Shown here one piece after another: positions 39,104 to 48,003 of a stretch of 64,000 bases of DNA. The translations under genes and the position numbers were made by a program. The DNA is from Bordetella flabilis (GTDB taxonomy: Bacteria > Pseudomonadota > Gammaproteobacteria > Burkholderiales > Burkholderiaceae_B): positions 4,402,001 to 4,466,000 of the forward strand of contig NZ_CP016172.1 of NCBI RefSeq assembly GCF_001676725.1, given 5' to 3'. The notes under the pieces were generated by a model. That model saw nothing but the letters and a program-made list of their open reading frames with translations. It was not told the DNA's origin and did no database searches. How positions within the stretch are numbered: the stretch's first letter is position 1; every line of letters begins with the position of its first letter.

Positions 39104-40402
39104 ATGCCAAGCACCGTAACCTCGCGCGTGCCGGTGCGCCTGGGAGGAATCGCCGCCCTATTGTCCGCGGCTGCCGTCTTCCCGGCCCACGCCGGCATCA
39201 GCTACAAGCTGGATCGCGCCAGTGCCGCACCCGGCACCACCATCGAAGTCCAGGCCATTTATTTCAACGATAGCGACACCGGCGGCCGCTGGCAGCCGCC
39301 GCGCGAAATCGTGCTGCAGTGGCGCTCGCCTTCGGGCAACGTCGTCCGCAGCGTCGCGCGTGCCGAGAGTGAGGTCCTGGACTTCAACGTTCCGGTCAAC
39401 AACTTCGCGCGCATGGCCTGGCGCGCCGTCGTTCCGGCGCAGGCCACCGGCCTGCAGGCGGTGGCGATCGAAGGCGAGCCGACGCTGATGGCGCTGGATG
39501 CCACGGCCGCCGGCACCATCGCCAGCAAGCCCGCCGATGTGCCGGTCGTCGATGCCCGCACCGGCCAGCCCCTGCCCGCGAAGGAAGTCAGTGCCATCGG
39601 CGCGTCGCCCGACGCCGGCCCCTCGCCCACCAGCGTGGCGGCGGCCACCCCGGCGGGCACGGCCTCCGGCAACCCGGCATTCGACCGGCTGCGCAGCGGC
39701 CTGTCGGAATACGAGCCGACCTACATCGACATCCGCACCCGTGGCCGGACCACATCCAAGCTGCAGTTCAGCCTCAAATACCGGCTCTTCACGCCGGACG
39801 CCGGCAAGGAGCCCGGTTTCCTGGACAATCTTTACCTGGGCTATACCCAGACATCCGTGTGGGATCTGCAGGGCGAATCGCGGCCCTTCATCGATACCAC
39901 CTTCAATCCCAGCCTGTTCTGGCAATCGGACAACATGTGGCAGTCGGCCGACCAGAACTGGCGCGTCGGGCTGGCCAGCGGCGTCGAGCATGCCTCCAAT
40001 GGCAAGGCGGGGGATGACTCCAGGTCGGTGAACGACGCTTTCGTGCAGCCGGCGGTCAACTACCGCTTCGACGGGGGCAGCACGCTGACCTTCGCGCCGC
40101 GCATCAAGGGCTATTTCGCCCTGGGCGACGAGAACCGCAACTACACCGACTATACGGGCTGGGTCGATTGGCACTTGCGCTGGGCACAGGACAACGGGCT
40201 TATCGCCTCGGTCATGTACCGCCAGGGCGACAGCGCACGCCGCACCACCCAGCTGGACCTGGCATGGCCGCTCAAGCGCACCTTCCTGAACATGAACGGC
40301 TACCTGCACCTGCAGTACTTCAACGGCTACGGCGACACGCTGCTGGGCTACGACCAGCGCCAGAAGTCGCAGATCGGCATCGGCCTGTCGCTGGTGCCCT
40401 GA
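39104..40402 (+). CDS. pldA: Outer membrane phospholipase A with long N-terminal extension
   Basis: A 432-residue protein with a signal peptide (1-30, AHA). The C-terminal part (about 200-432) is a 12-strand barrel of the OMPLA family. The catalytic triad is H296, S298 (HASNG) and N310, with the same spacing as E. coli H142/S144/N156. The start of the barrel reads LQFSLKYRLF. Residues 31-200 form an extra domain rich in Ala, Pro and Thr that E. coli OMPLA lacks. It hydrolyses outer-leaflet phospholipids. Confidence 0.92.
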   Translation: MPSTVTSRVPVRLGGIAALLSAAAVFPAHAGISYKLDRASAAPGTTIEVQAIYFNDSDTGGRWQPPREIVLQWRSPSGNVVRSVARAESEVLDFNVPVNNFARMAWRAVVPAQATGLQAVAIEGEPTLMALDATAAGTIASKPADVPVVDARTGQPLPAKEVSAIGASPDAGPSPTSVAAATPAGTASGNPAFDRLRSGLSEYEPTYIDIRTRGRTTSKLQFSLKYRLFTPDAGKEPGFLDNLYLGYTQTSVWDLQGESRPFIDTTFNPSLFWQSDNMWQSADQNWRVGLASGVEHASNGKAGDDSRSVNDAFVQPAVNYRFDGGSTLTFAPRIKGYFALGDENRNYTDYTGWVDWHLRWAQDNGLIASVMYRQGDSARRTTQLDLAWPLKRTFLNMNGYLHLQYFNGYGDTLLGYDQRQKSQIGIGLSLVP

Positions 40403-40481
40403 ACGTACGGTGCGGCGTGGGGCCCTGCGCGGCGCCGCCCCGCGGGCAATGGGCGCGGCGCCATGCCGGGGCGCGGCAGGC

Positions 40482-42044
40482 TCAATCGCCGATCGGCGTA
40501 TGGCTGGCCGCGCCGCTGCGCAGCTCGAGGTCCGGCATGCGCCGCACGACGAGCAGCGAGACGACGGCCACGACCGCGCCGAAGGCGAAGATGTTGCGGA
40601 AGGTGGACGCGACGCCTTCCATCAGGACCAGCTTCACCGCGGGCGGCAACTGCGTCAGCACGTCGCTGCCATGGCGCAGCGCTCCCAGGTCCATCTGCTG
40701 CGTAATGCTGGCCGCCGTCAACGAGGACGCGAATCCCAGGGCCAACAGGCTACCCGCCACGGCGCTGCCGAAAGCGCTGCCCATGGATCGCAGCACCAGC
40801 ACTGAACCGGTGCCGGCCCCGATGTCGCGCGGCTCCAGCGCGTTCTGTACCACCATGATGGTGCCCACCATGCAGGATCCGAGGCCGACGCCCGTCAGCA
40901 GGGTGGCCGCCAGCACCACGGCCAGCGGCGCGCCGGCGCCCATGAAGGCCAGCAGGCACAAGCCGGTCGCGCCTCCTATGAAACCGGCCGACAGGATGCC
41001 GCGCATGCGTCCGGTACGACGCGCCAGGTTGCTGCTGAGGACATTGCCCAGCACGTTGGACAGCAGGAAGGGCGTGACGAACAGTCCCGACTCCGCGGCG
41101 CTGGTGCCGCGTACCAGCTGGAAATACAGCGGCAAGGCAAAAATGCAAAGAAAGATCCCCAGCGCGCCCAGCGAGGATGCGGCAATGCCGCAGACAAAAG
41201 TGGGATTGCGGAACATGCGCGGCGGAAGCAGCGGATCCGCCGCACGGCGTTCCTGCCACACCAGCACCGCCAGGGCCGTCACGCTCAGGGCCAGCAGCGC
41301 CAGGATCTGCGGCGAGATCCAGGCGTAGTCGACGCCGCCCCAGCCCAGCGCCAGCAGGCAGGACACGATGGTCAGCGCCAGCAGCAGGGAGCCCAGGATA
41401 TCCAGTCGCACCTTGCCGCCCTTGGGGGTCAGCATGCGCAGCCCGCGGTTGCACGAATACATGGCGAGCAGGCCCAGGGGCAGATTCATCCAGAACAGCC
41501 AACGCCACGACAGGTGTTCGGACACATAGCCGCCCACCAAGGGGCCTGCGATGGAAGCTACGCCCCACACGGCGGCCAGGTAGCCCTGGTAGCGGCCGCG
41601 CTGGCGCGGCGCCACCACATCGGCGATGGCGGCCTGCGCCAGCGCCATCAAGCCGCCGCCGCCGAGGCCTTGCAGCGTGCGGAACAGGATCAACTGGTTC
41701 AGGGTCTGCGCCATGGCACAGAGCGCCGAGGTGACAACGAAAACGCCGATCGCAATCGTCAGCAGTTGCCGCCGGCCGTAAATATCCGAGAGCTTGCCGT
41801 AGATGGGAGTCGTGACGGTGGCGGCGATCAGGTAGGCCGCCACGATCCACGACAAATGCCCGAAGCCGTTCAGGTCGGAAGCGATGGCCGGGACCGCGGG
41901 GATCACCACGGTCTGGTCCAGCGCAGCCAGCAGGATGCACAGGACGATGCCGCCGATCACGCGCATGATCTCGCGGTGGGTCAGGCTTGCGGCGGAAGAG
42001 GAAGGAACGGGAGGTGAAGCGAGTGTGCCGGTGGGCGTGGACAT
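40482..42044 (-). CDS. DHA2-family MFS drug efflux transporter
   Basis: A 520-residue inner-membrane protein with 14 predicted helices, the DHA2 (EmrB/QacA-like) layout. The motif-A variant GKLSDIYGRRQLL follows helix 2, and helix 1 contains LAALDQTVVIPAVPAI, the conserved D-x-T-I/V-V. It exports drugs or other toxic compounds using protons. The ATG at 42044 is chosen because the frame further upstream passes through an AT-rich promoter. Confidence 0.9.
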   Translation of the reverse strand: MSTPTGTLASPPVPSSSAASLTHREIMRVIGGIVLCILLAALDQTVVIPAVPAIASDLNGFGHLSWIVAAYLIAATVTTPIYGKLSDIYGRRQLLTIAIGVFVVTSALCAMAQTLNQLILFRTLQGLGGGGLMALAQAAIADVVAPRQRGRYQGYLAAVWGVASIAGPLVGGYVSEHLSWRWLFWMNLPLGLLAMYSCNRGLRMLTPKGGKVRLDILGSLLLALTIVSCLLALGWGGVDYAWISPQILALLALSVTALAVLVWQERRAADPLLPPRMFRNPTFVCGIAASSLGALGIFLCIFALPLYFQLVRGTSAAESGLFVTPFLLSNVLGNVLSSNLARRTGRMRGILSAGFIGGATGLCLLAFMGAGAPLAVVLAATLLTGVGLGSCMVGTIMVVQNALEPRDIGAGTGSVLVLRSMGSAFGSAVAGSLLALGFASSLTAASITQQMDLGALRHGSDVLTQLPPAVKLVLMEGVASTFRNIFAFGAVVAVVSLLVVRRMPDLELRSGAASHTPIGD

Positions 42045-42095
42045 GATGCTGCGGGGGACGACGGAGAGGATGGCGGCCGGCGGAAGCGGCGCGGG

Positions 42096-42127
42096 TCTTA
42101 TATAAGATATAAATATTAATATATATC
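42096..42127. promoter_or_regulatory. AT-rich palindromic operator upstream of the efflux gene
   Basis: TCTTATATAAGA (42096-42107) is a perfect 12-base palindrome, followed by a partly symmetric GATATA...TATATC block ending at 42127. The 32 bases are almost only A and T in a GC-rich genome. It lies 52-83 bases upstream of the efflux gene start, in a place and form typical of MarR-type repressor sites. Confidence 0.5.
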
Positions 42128-42255
42128 TGGCTGGACCGCTCCGGATTTGCCATTCGGACTTGCCGGTCAAGTAGCCACGTCACCCAGCGAGGTCGATAGC
42201 AGGTGAGCAAGCGCGTTGAACAAGCCAGTCGAACGCCGCCCGGCGAATCGGAAGG

Positions 42256-42283
42256 GGAACCCGGACGGGCCTTTCCTCACGTA
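42256..42283 (+). promoter_or_regulatory. hrp-box-like ECF promoter
   Basis: GGAACC (42256-42261), 15 bases, then TCACGTA (42277-42283). The HrpL-family consensus is GGAACC-N15/16-CCACNNA, so 10 of 11 fixed positions match. It is on the right strand, 60 bases before the start codon of the gene at 42344. A chance match is possible. Confidence 0.45.
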
Positions 42284-42343
42284 CTGCCCGCACGTACGCC
42301 AACGCGACGATGCATTCTCATCAATCGCTTTCAAGGATGACAT

Positions 42344-42982
42344 ATGCAGATAGGCTCCAGCCCGATCCCCCCGGCCGACATTGCCGGCGCGCCCGCCACC
42401 GCCTCCTCGGCGGACCGGGGCGTCGAAGCGACCACGGACAGCCTTGCACAGACGGTCGCCGGCTACTACGAGCATCTGCCAGGCAAGGCGCCCGTATACG
42501 CCATGACGGCACGGGGCATGGCTCATAGGACACTGGAACGCGACATACAAGGCCAGCTGGGCGCGCTCGCGGACAAGATCAAATTCCTGTTGACCCAGGC
42601 GGGCAGCCATTCGTCGCAGACGTGTGCCGCGCAGCTGGACTGCTTCATGAACCACATCCTGCATCGCGGCGAGCCGGGCAAGCTGTCGACCGAGCAGGCG
42701 CAGTATTTCTACAGCGAAGCCTTCAAGGGTGGGCTGGAACGAAACGTCGCGCGCGCCGACATGGCGGGTCCGGAGGAGCGGCAAGCCGCCATCCAATGGC
42801 TGGAAGGCTTGTGTCACTTGATAAGTACGCCGGTCTCGTTCTTCAATCAGGTGGTGGGCGCCGTCCTCATCGACGAATTCGCGAAAAACTTCAAGCGATC
42901 GATTGAAGGCGAATTCGGGCCAGACCCCCGCGTCGGTGTCGGCCGATCCGGGAACCTGCCGGAAGGGGCCGCACGGATATAA
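42344..42982 (+). CDS. Hypothetical protein, possible type III secretion substrate
   Basis: A 212-residue protein that I do not recognise. Residues 1-35 are rich in Ser, Pro, Ala and Thr with almost no charge or hydrophobic core, as in many type III secretion signals. The rest is helical (DIQGQLGALADKIKFLLTQ, VVGAVLIDEFAKNFKRS) with no enzyme motif, membrane helix or signal peptide. AAGGATGAC precedes the ATG. A hrp-box-like promoter lies 60 bases upstream and a hairpin follows the stop. No secretion genes lie in the window, so the proposal rests on promoter and composition only. Confidence 0.7.
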   Translation: MQIGSSPIPPADIAGAPATASSADRGVEATTDSLAQTVAGYYEHLPGKAPVYAMTARGMAHRTLERDIQGQLGALADKIKFLLTQAGSHSSQTCAAQLDCFMNHILHRGEPGKLSTEQAQYFYSEAFKGGLERNVARADMAGPEERQAAIQWLEGLCHLISTPVSFFNQVVGAVLIDEFAKNFKRSIEGEFGPDPRVGVGRSGNLPEGAARI

Positions 42983-42987
42983 CCCGC

Positions 42988-43012
42988 CCGGGCAGGGCGC
43001 TGCCCTGCCCGG
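42988..43012. terminator. Perfect 11-bp hairpin between convergent genes
   Basis: CCGGGCAGGGC pairs exactly with GCCCTGCCCGG around GCT. It begins 6 bases after the stop of the unknown gene and 20 bases before the stop of the DapA-like gene. No T run is present. Confidence 0.65.
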
Positions 43013-43031
43013 CCTGCCCTGGCATGGAAGC

Positions 43032-43928
43032 TTACGCCGACTTCAGCGCCGCCAGCGTCTCATGGATGATCGCCAGCGTCGCCTCGCGCTCGGCCCCGCT
43101 CAAGGGCAGGCGTGGCTCGCGCACCGTTTCCGCATAGCCCGCGGTAACGTGCTCCGCCAGCTTGATGTACTGCACCAGCTTGACGTGCGTATCCAGGTGG
43201 AACAGCTTGATCAGCTTGCGATACAGCACGCGGGCCCCCGCGTAGTCGCCCTTGACGGCCAGGTCCAGCAATTGCACCGACTCCTTGGGCACGGCGTTGG
43301 CCATGCCCGATACCCAGCCCTTCACGCCCAGCGCCACGCTTTCCACGATCAGATCGTCGACGCCGCAGAACACGGTATAGCGATCGCCCAGGCGCGCGTA
43401 GATGTCCGTGACGCGGGTGGTGTCGTAGGTCTCTTCCTTGATGCAGGCCAGCGTGGGTTCGTCGGCCAGCTCTTCCAGCAGCTGGGGTGTCATGTCCACG
43501 CCATAGCCGCGCGGATTGTTGTAGATCATGATGGGCAGTCCGCTGGCGCGCGCGACGCCACGGTAGAAGGACATGGTCTCGGCGGCATCCGACTTGTACG
43601 TCAGCGCCGGGAACACCATCAGGCCGTCCACGCCGATGCGCTCGGCTTCCCGGGCATAGCGTCCCGCGCCGCCAGTGGTCGTCTCGGCCAGGCCTGACAC
43701 GATGGGCACGCGGCCCTTGATCGTCTCCTTGGCGATGCGCAGCACCGTCAGCTTTTCCTCGGGCGCCAGCGACGCATTCTCGCCCACCATGCCCATCATC
43801 ACCACGCCGCCCACGCCGTTGGCAAGCAGCCGCTCCAGGCCACTGGCGATGGCGTCGTGGTCCAGCGATTGATCCGCCTTCATTTTCGTCGTGACGGCGG
43901 GAAACACACCTGCCCAATTTACTTTCAT
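43032..43928 (-). CDS. DapA-family aldolase/dehydratase
   Basis: A 298-residue TIM-barrel class I lyase. The Schiff-base lysine is K164 (CIKEET) and the conserved tyrosine is Y136 (IYNNPRGYG); GMVGENASL replaces the GTTGE loop. It is unlikely to be DapA itself, because it ends a Liv-type uptake operon with an oxidase and an amidohydrolase. Relatives cleave or deaminate keto acids, including pyrroline-4-hydroxy-2-carboxylate in hydroxyproline breakdown. Which one applies is open. Confidence 0.86.
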   Translation of the reverse strand: MKVNWAGVFPAVTTKMKADQSLDHDAIASGLERLLANGVGGVVMMGMVGENASLAPEEKLTVLRIAKETIKGRVPIVSGLAETTTGGAGRYAREAERIGVDGLMVFPALTYKSDAAETMSFYRGVARASGLPIMIYNNPRGYGVDMTPQLLEELADEPTLACIKEETYDTTRVTDIYARLGDRYTVFCGVDDLIVESVALGVKGWVSGMANAVPKESVQLLDLAVKGDYAGARVLYRKLIKLFHLDTHVKLVQYIKLAEHVTAGYAETVREPRLPLSGAEREATLAIIHETLAALKSA

Positions 43929-44009
43929 GATGTTGGTCCAATAAGAATGAATGGAAGAAAATCCGTCGGCCGGGGCGCCTTGCGGCGCCTGGCCGACGGC
44001 AACGTGTCC

Positions 44010-45242
44010 TCAGCGCAGATGCACCGGCTTGCCGCCCTTCATCACCATGGACAGGTGCTCGCCCTGTCCGCACAGCAGCGTGATGTCGGCAACGGGATCG
44101 CCGTCGACGATCAGCAGATCGGCGTAGGCCCCCGCGGCGACGACGCCCAGCTTGTCTTTTTGCCCGACGATCTCGGCCCCGACCTGGGTCGCCTGGCAGA
44201 TCACTTCGAAGTTGTCCAATACCTGCGCGCGCAGGCGCAGCTCGTCGCTCTGGAATGTATGCATTTCGCCCAGCAGGTCCGAACCGAGCCCCATGCGCAC
44301 GCCATGCCGCTTGAATATTTCCAGCGACTGCAGCCCCTGCAAGCGCACGTCGTCGATCTTGGCCACGGCATCCGGGGGCACTCCGTACTGCGCGCCGACC
44401 TTGTGCAGGGCCTCGTAGGTCACCAGCGTGGGAACCGCGTAGGCGCCATGCCTGGCCATGGCCGCGGCGGCCACGTCGTCCACCAGGTTGCCGTGTTCGA
44501 TGGTGCGCACGCCCAACTCCACCGCGCGCGCGATCGCCTTGCCCGTGTACGCATGGGCCATCACGTAGGTCTGGTGCGAGGCGGCCTCCTCGACGATGGC
44601 GAGAATCTCGTCCCTGGAATACTGCAGGTTGCCGATCGGATCCGTGGGCGAAGCCACGCCACCGGACGCCATGACCTTGATATGCGTAGCGCCCGCGCGC
44701 ATCTCTTCGCGCACCGCCTTGCGTACCGCGTCGACGCCGTCCACGACCCGCGCGATAGCCCCTAGATTGCGGTGGCATGGGCAGGGATCGGGATCGCTGG
44801 CGTCGAAACGCTCACGGAAATCGCCATGGCCGCCGGTTTGCGACAGCGCCTTGCCGGCGATGAACAGTCGCGGCCCGTCGATCAGGCCGTCTTCCACGGC
44901 GCGGCGCAGCGCATAGTCGGCGCCGCCGGCATCACGCACCGTCGTGAAGCCGCGCCGCAGCATCGCGGACAGGATGGGCACGGCGCGCAAGGTCGCGAAT
45001 GCGGCAGGCATGCGGGCATTGGTGCCCAGGTTGGCCATGGAGGCGATGACATGCACGTGGCAATCCACCATGCCGGGCATCAGCGTGCGGCCGGCGACGT
45101 CGATGACCTGGTCTTCCGCGCGTGCCGTAACGGGGCGCGGCGAAACTTCGCGGATACGGTCGCCTTCCACCACGACGTCATACGAACCGTCGTCGTCCTT
45201 GTGGTACGCGTCCAGGAGGCGCGCATTCTTCAGAATCAGCAT
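44010..45242 (-). CDS. Metal-dependent amidohydrolase
   Basis: A 410-residue amidohydrolase. The first motif is DCHVHV (H62, H64); HIKVMASGG carries the probable carboxylated lysine, and MAHAYT, TIEHGNL and GLGSDL follow. This is the imidazolonepropionase/Xaa-Pro-dipeptidase-like group that removes acyl or peptidyl groups from amino acids. The start overlaps the oxidase stop by seven bases, so they are translationally coupled. It may release an amino acid for the oxidase. Confidence 0.86.
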   Translation of the reverse strand: MLILKNARLLDAYHKDDDGSYDVVVEGDRIREVSPRPVTARAEDQVIDVAGRTLMPGMVDCHVHVIASMANLGTNARMPAAFATLRAVPILSAMLRRGFTTVRDAGGADYALRRAVEDGLIDGPRLFIAGKALSQTGGHGDFRERFDASDPDPCPCHRNLGAIARVVDGVDAVRKAVREEMRAGATHIKVMASGGVASPTDPIGNLQYSRDEILAIVEEAASHQTYVMAHAYTGKAIARAVELGVRTIEHGNLVDDVAAAAMARHGAYAVPTLVTYEALHKVGAQYGVPPDAVAKIDDVRLQGLQSLEIFKRHGVRMGLGSDLLGEMHTFQSDELRLRAQVLDNFEVICQATQVGAEIVGQKDKLGVVAAGAYADLLIVDGDPVADITLLCGQGEHLSMVMKGGKPVHLR

Positions 45243-46495
45243 AGCGGGTTGCCCTTGTTGAAGCGGGAAATCGAATATGGACGGAGATCGATGCCGGGAT
45301 CCCCGCCGGCCAGCAGGCTGCCCACGATGGCGGCCGTGGTGGCCGCCTGGGTCAGGCCCAGGTGTCCGTGGCCGAAGGCGTACAGCACCTGCCCCGACGC
45401 ATTGGACGGCCCCAGCACGGGCAGGGAGTCCGGCGTGGCCGGACGGTTGCCCATCCAGCGCCGGGCGCCACGCTCGTCCATGCCGGGCAAGTAGCGGCGC
45501 GCCAACGCGAGCAGCGCGTCGCTGCGCCGGTAGTTGGGCGGGGCGTCCAGCCCGGCGAATTCCGCGGCGCCGCCTATGCGCATGCCGACCGCCAGCGGCG
45601 TCGCCACGAATTTACGTTCGGCGAAGATGACCTCGCGCGACAGCATGCCGCCCGCGGCCGGCAGCGTGGTGTTGTAGCCGCGCTCGCTCTCGAGCAGTAC
45701 GGGGTCGCCCAGCGTACGCGCCAGCGCGCCCGACCATGCGCCAGCCGCGACGACGACCCGGTCGCCCGCGTGGCGCCGGCCGTCGCGGTCGACGACCGCC
45801 GGCTTCCGCGCGTCGTCCAGCGACACGCGCACGGCGTCCGCGCTGACCAGCCGGCCGCCGTCCCCGCGCACACGTTCGCGCAGCGCGCGCACGATGTTCA
45901 GGGGATCGTCCACGTGCGCCCAGTCTTCCAGCATGACGCCGTGGCGGAACACCGGCGCCAGCGCGGGCTCCAGCGCGCGCAGCGTGTCCGCGGAAACCGG
46001 GCTCCAGCGCACGCCCAGCTCGCGCTTCCAGGCCCACTCGGCGGCGTCCGCGGCAAAGGCGGCATCGGTTTCGTAGACGGCCAGGGCGCCGCGCCGATGC
46101 AGTTGCCCCGACAAGCCCAGGTCGTTCAGCATGGGCAGCAGATCGGCGTACACGCGGTCGTTCAGCGCCGCCAGCGCGCGCGAGATTCGGCGGAAATTCC
46201 CGGGTTCGCCCACCTGTTGGAAGGCCCGCAGCCAGGGCAGCAAACGCGGTGCATGGCGCAGGCGGATGGCGAGCGGCCCCAGCGGATCGAGCAGCCAGCG
46301 CACGGCCTTCAGGCTGAATGCGGACAAGGCAATGGGCGTGGATTCGCTGACCGCGATCCCCCCGGCGTTGCCATGTGAAGCGCGGTCGCCTTCGAAATCC
46401 CGGTCCAGCAAGGTGACCTGCCAGCCCAGCTGCTGCGCGCGTCGGGCGCACGCCAGGCCAATCACGCCGGCGCCCACCACCACAAGTTCCGTCAT
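45236..46495 (-). CDS. FAD-dependent D-amino-acid dehydrogenase/oxidase, DadA-like
   Basis: A 419-residue flavoprotein with LVVVGAGVIGLACARRAQQLG (4-24), GNAGGIAVSESTPIALS and the C-terminal block RPATPDSLPVLGPS, as in DadA. It deaminates a D-amino acid or imino acid to a keto or imine product and feeds electrons to the membrane. In the operon it follows LivF by 12 bases. Confidence 0.87.
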   Translation of the reverse strand: MTELVVVGAGVIGLACARRAQQLGWQVTLLDRDFEGDRASHGNAGGIAVSESTPIALSAFSLKAVRWLLDPLGPLAIRLRHAPRLLPWLRAFQQVGEPGNFRRISRALAALNDRVYADLLPMLNDLGLSGQLHRRGALAVYETDAAFAADAAEWAWKRELGVRWSPVSADTLRALEPALAPVFRHGVMLEDWAHVDDPLNIVRALRERVRGDGGRLVSADAVRVSLDDARKPAVVDRDGRRHAGDRVVVAAGAWSGALARTLGDPVLLESERGYNTTLPAAGGMLSREVIFAERKFVATPLAVGMRIGGAAEFAGLDAPPNYRRSDALLALARRYLPGMDERGARRWMGNRPATPDSLPVLGPSNASGQVLYAFGHGHLGLTQAATTAAIVGSLLAGGDPGIDLRPYSISRFNKGNPLC

Positions 46496-46507
46496 GCCAC
46501 GTCTGTC

Positions 46508-47218
46508 CTATTCGTGTTTGCCAAGGAAAAGATCCGCCGCGCGGGCATCGTTCAGCAGATCCGCCGCCGCCCCTTCCATCGCCACCACGCCCTGGTCGAT
46601 GATGTAGCCGCGCTGGCTGACCGCCAGGGATTGCCGGGCACGCTGCTCCACCATAAGCACGGTGGTGCCCGAGGCCGGCAGGCCCTGGACGTAGGCAAAG
46701 ATTTCGTCCACGCGGGCTGGCGACAAGGCGGCCGTCGGCTCGTCGAGCAGCAGCATATCGGGCTCGCGCATCAGCGCCCGCGCGAAGGCCAGTTGCTGCC
46801 GCTCCCCGCCGGACAGCGTGCCCGCGGCCCGGCGCCGATGCCGGACCAGCGCCGGGAACATCGCGTACATGGCATCGGCCCGCTCGCGCGGCCGCCGGAC
46901 GCCCTGCACGACCAGCAGGTTCTCGTGCACGCTCAGCGAAGAGAACACATTGGCGACCTGCGGCACATAGCCGATGCCCTGGTCGAGCCGCGCTTCGACG
47001 CTCAGTGGCGCGACGTCCCGGCCGCGCAGCACGATGGCGCCGGCCGATCGTGGCAGCAGGCCCATCACGGCCTTGATGATCGTGGACTTGCCCGCACCGT
47101 TGGTGCCGGCGATGGTGACGATCTCGCCCTGCTCCACGCGCAGCGAAATACCCTTGAGGATATCCACGTCGCCATAGCCACCGCGCACATCCGACAAACG
47201 CAATACCGGGTCGCTCAT
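46508..47218 (-). CDS. Branched-chain amino-acid-type ABC ATPase (LivF-like)
   Basis: A 236-residue ATPase. Walker A is GTNGAGKST, the signature TLSGGERQQLAFARAL, and Walker B MLLLDEPTAAL. Its start overlaps the LivG-like stop by four bases (ATGA). It is one of two ATPases of the HAAT-type importer. Confidence 0.9.
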   Translation of the reverse strand: MSDPVLRLSDVRGGYGDVDILKGISLRVEQGEIVTIAGTNGAGKSTIIKAVMGLLPRSAGAIVLRGRDVAPLSVEARLDQGIGYVPQVANVFSSLSVHENLLVVQGVRRPRERADAMYAMFPALVRHRRRAAGTLSGGERQQLAFARALMREPDMLLLDEPTAALSPARVDEIFAYVQGLPASGTTVLMVEQRARQSLAVSQRGYIIDQGVVAMEGAAADLLNDARAADLFLGKHE

Positions 47219-48003
47219 GCCAACGCCTCCTTGCCCGGCGACGCCAGTGCGCCCATATAGGCTTCGCGCACACGCGCATCGGCCAATACCGCCTGCGGAT
47301 CCCCGTGGGCGATCAGGCGTCCGCCATCCAGCACGTACAGGTCGCCGACGAGCCTGTTCAATGCCATCAGGTTGTGCTCGATGATGAGAAAGCCGATCCG
47401 GCGCTCGGCATTGATCTCGCGGATACGTTGCGAGATTTCCTCGATCAGGACGGGATTTACCCCGGCGTACGGCTCGTCCAGCAATATGAATTTCGGGTCG
47501 GACATCAACGCGCGGCCCAGCTCCAGCAGTTTTTTCTGGCCGCCGGACAGGCCGCCCGCCGGTTTGTCGGCCACCGCGCCCAGCTTCAGGAACTCCAGGA
47601 TGCCCTGCGCCTGGTCCGCGATCCGCGCCTCGGCGCGCCGCACCCGTCCCGGCGCGAAGAACAGCGGCAACAGCGACTCGCCCGGCTGCTCGCGCGGCCC
47701 GACCATCAGGTTCTGCCGCACGGTCAGGTGCGCGAACTCGCGCGGAATCTGGAACGTGCGGCCCAGTCCCATGCGCGCCCGCGCGGCCGGGCCCACACCC
47801 TGGAACACCGTGTCGCCGAAGCGGACCTCTCCGACCGAGGGCTGCAGGAAACCGCTCAGCACCGCGAAGAAGGTGCTTTTGCCAGCGCCGTTGGGGCCGA
47901 TCATGCCGTGCAGCCCATCCAAACTCATCGACAGCGATACGCCATCCAGGACCTGGAAATCGCCGTACGACAGCGATACGCCGGAGCTTGCTAACCGGCT
48001 CAT
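47215..48003 (-). CDS. Branched-chain amino-acid-type ABC ATPase (LivG-like)
   Basis: A 262-residue ATPase with GPNGAGKST, GLSGGQKKLLELGRAL and ILLDEPYAGV. The signature QKKLLELGRAL and the C-terminal IIEHNLMAL fit LivG. The ATG at 48003 overlaps the LivM-like stop (ATGA); the longer frame upstream is antisense-like and arginine-rich. Confidence 0.9.
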   Translation of the reverse strand: MSRLASSGVSLSYGDFQVLDGVSLSMSLDGLHGMIGPNGAGKSTFFAVLSGFLQPSVGEVRFGDTVFQGVGPAARARMGLGRTFQIPREFAHLTVRQNLMVGPREQPGESLLPLFFAPGRVRRAEARIADQAQGILEFLKLGAVADKPAGGLSGGQKKLLELGRALMSDPKFILLDEPYAGVNPVLIEEISQRIREINAERRIGFLIIEHNLMALNRLVGDLYVLDGGRLIAHGDPQAVLADARVREAYMGALASPGKEALA

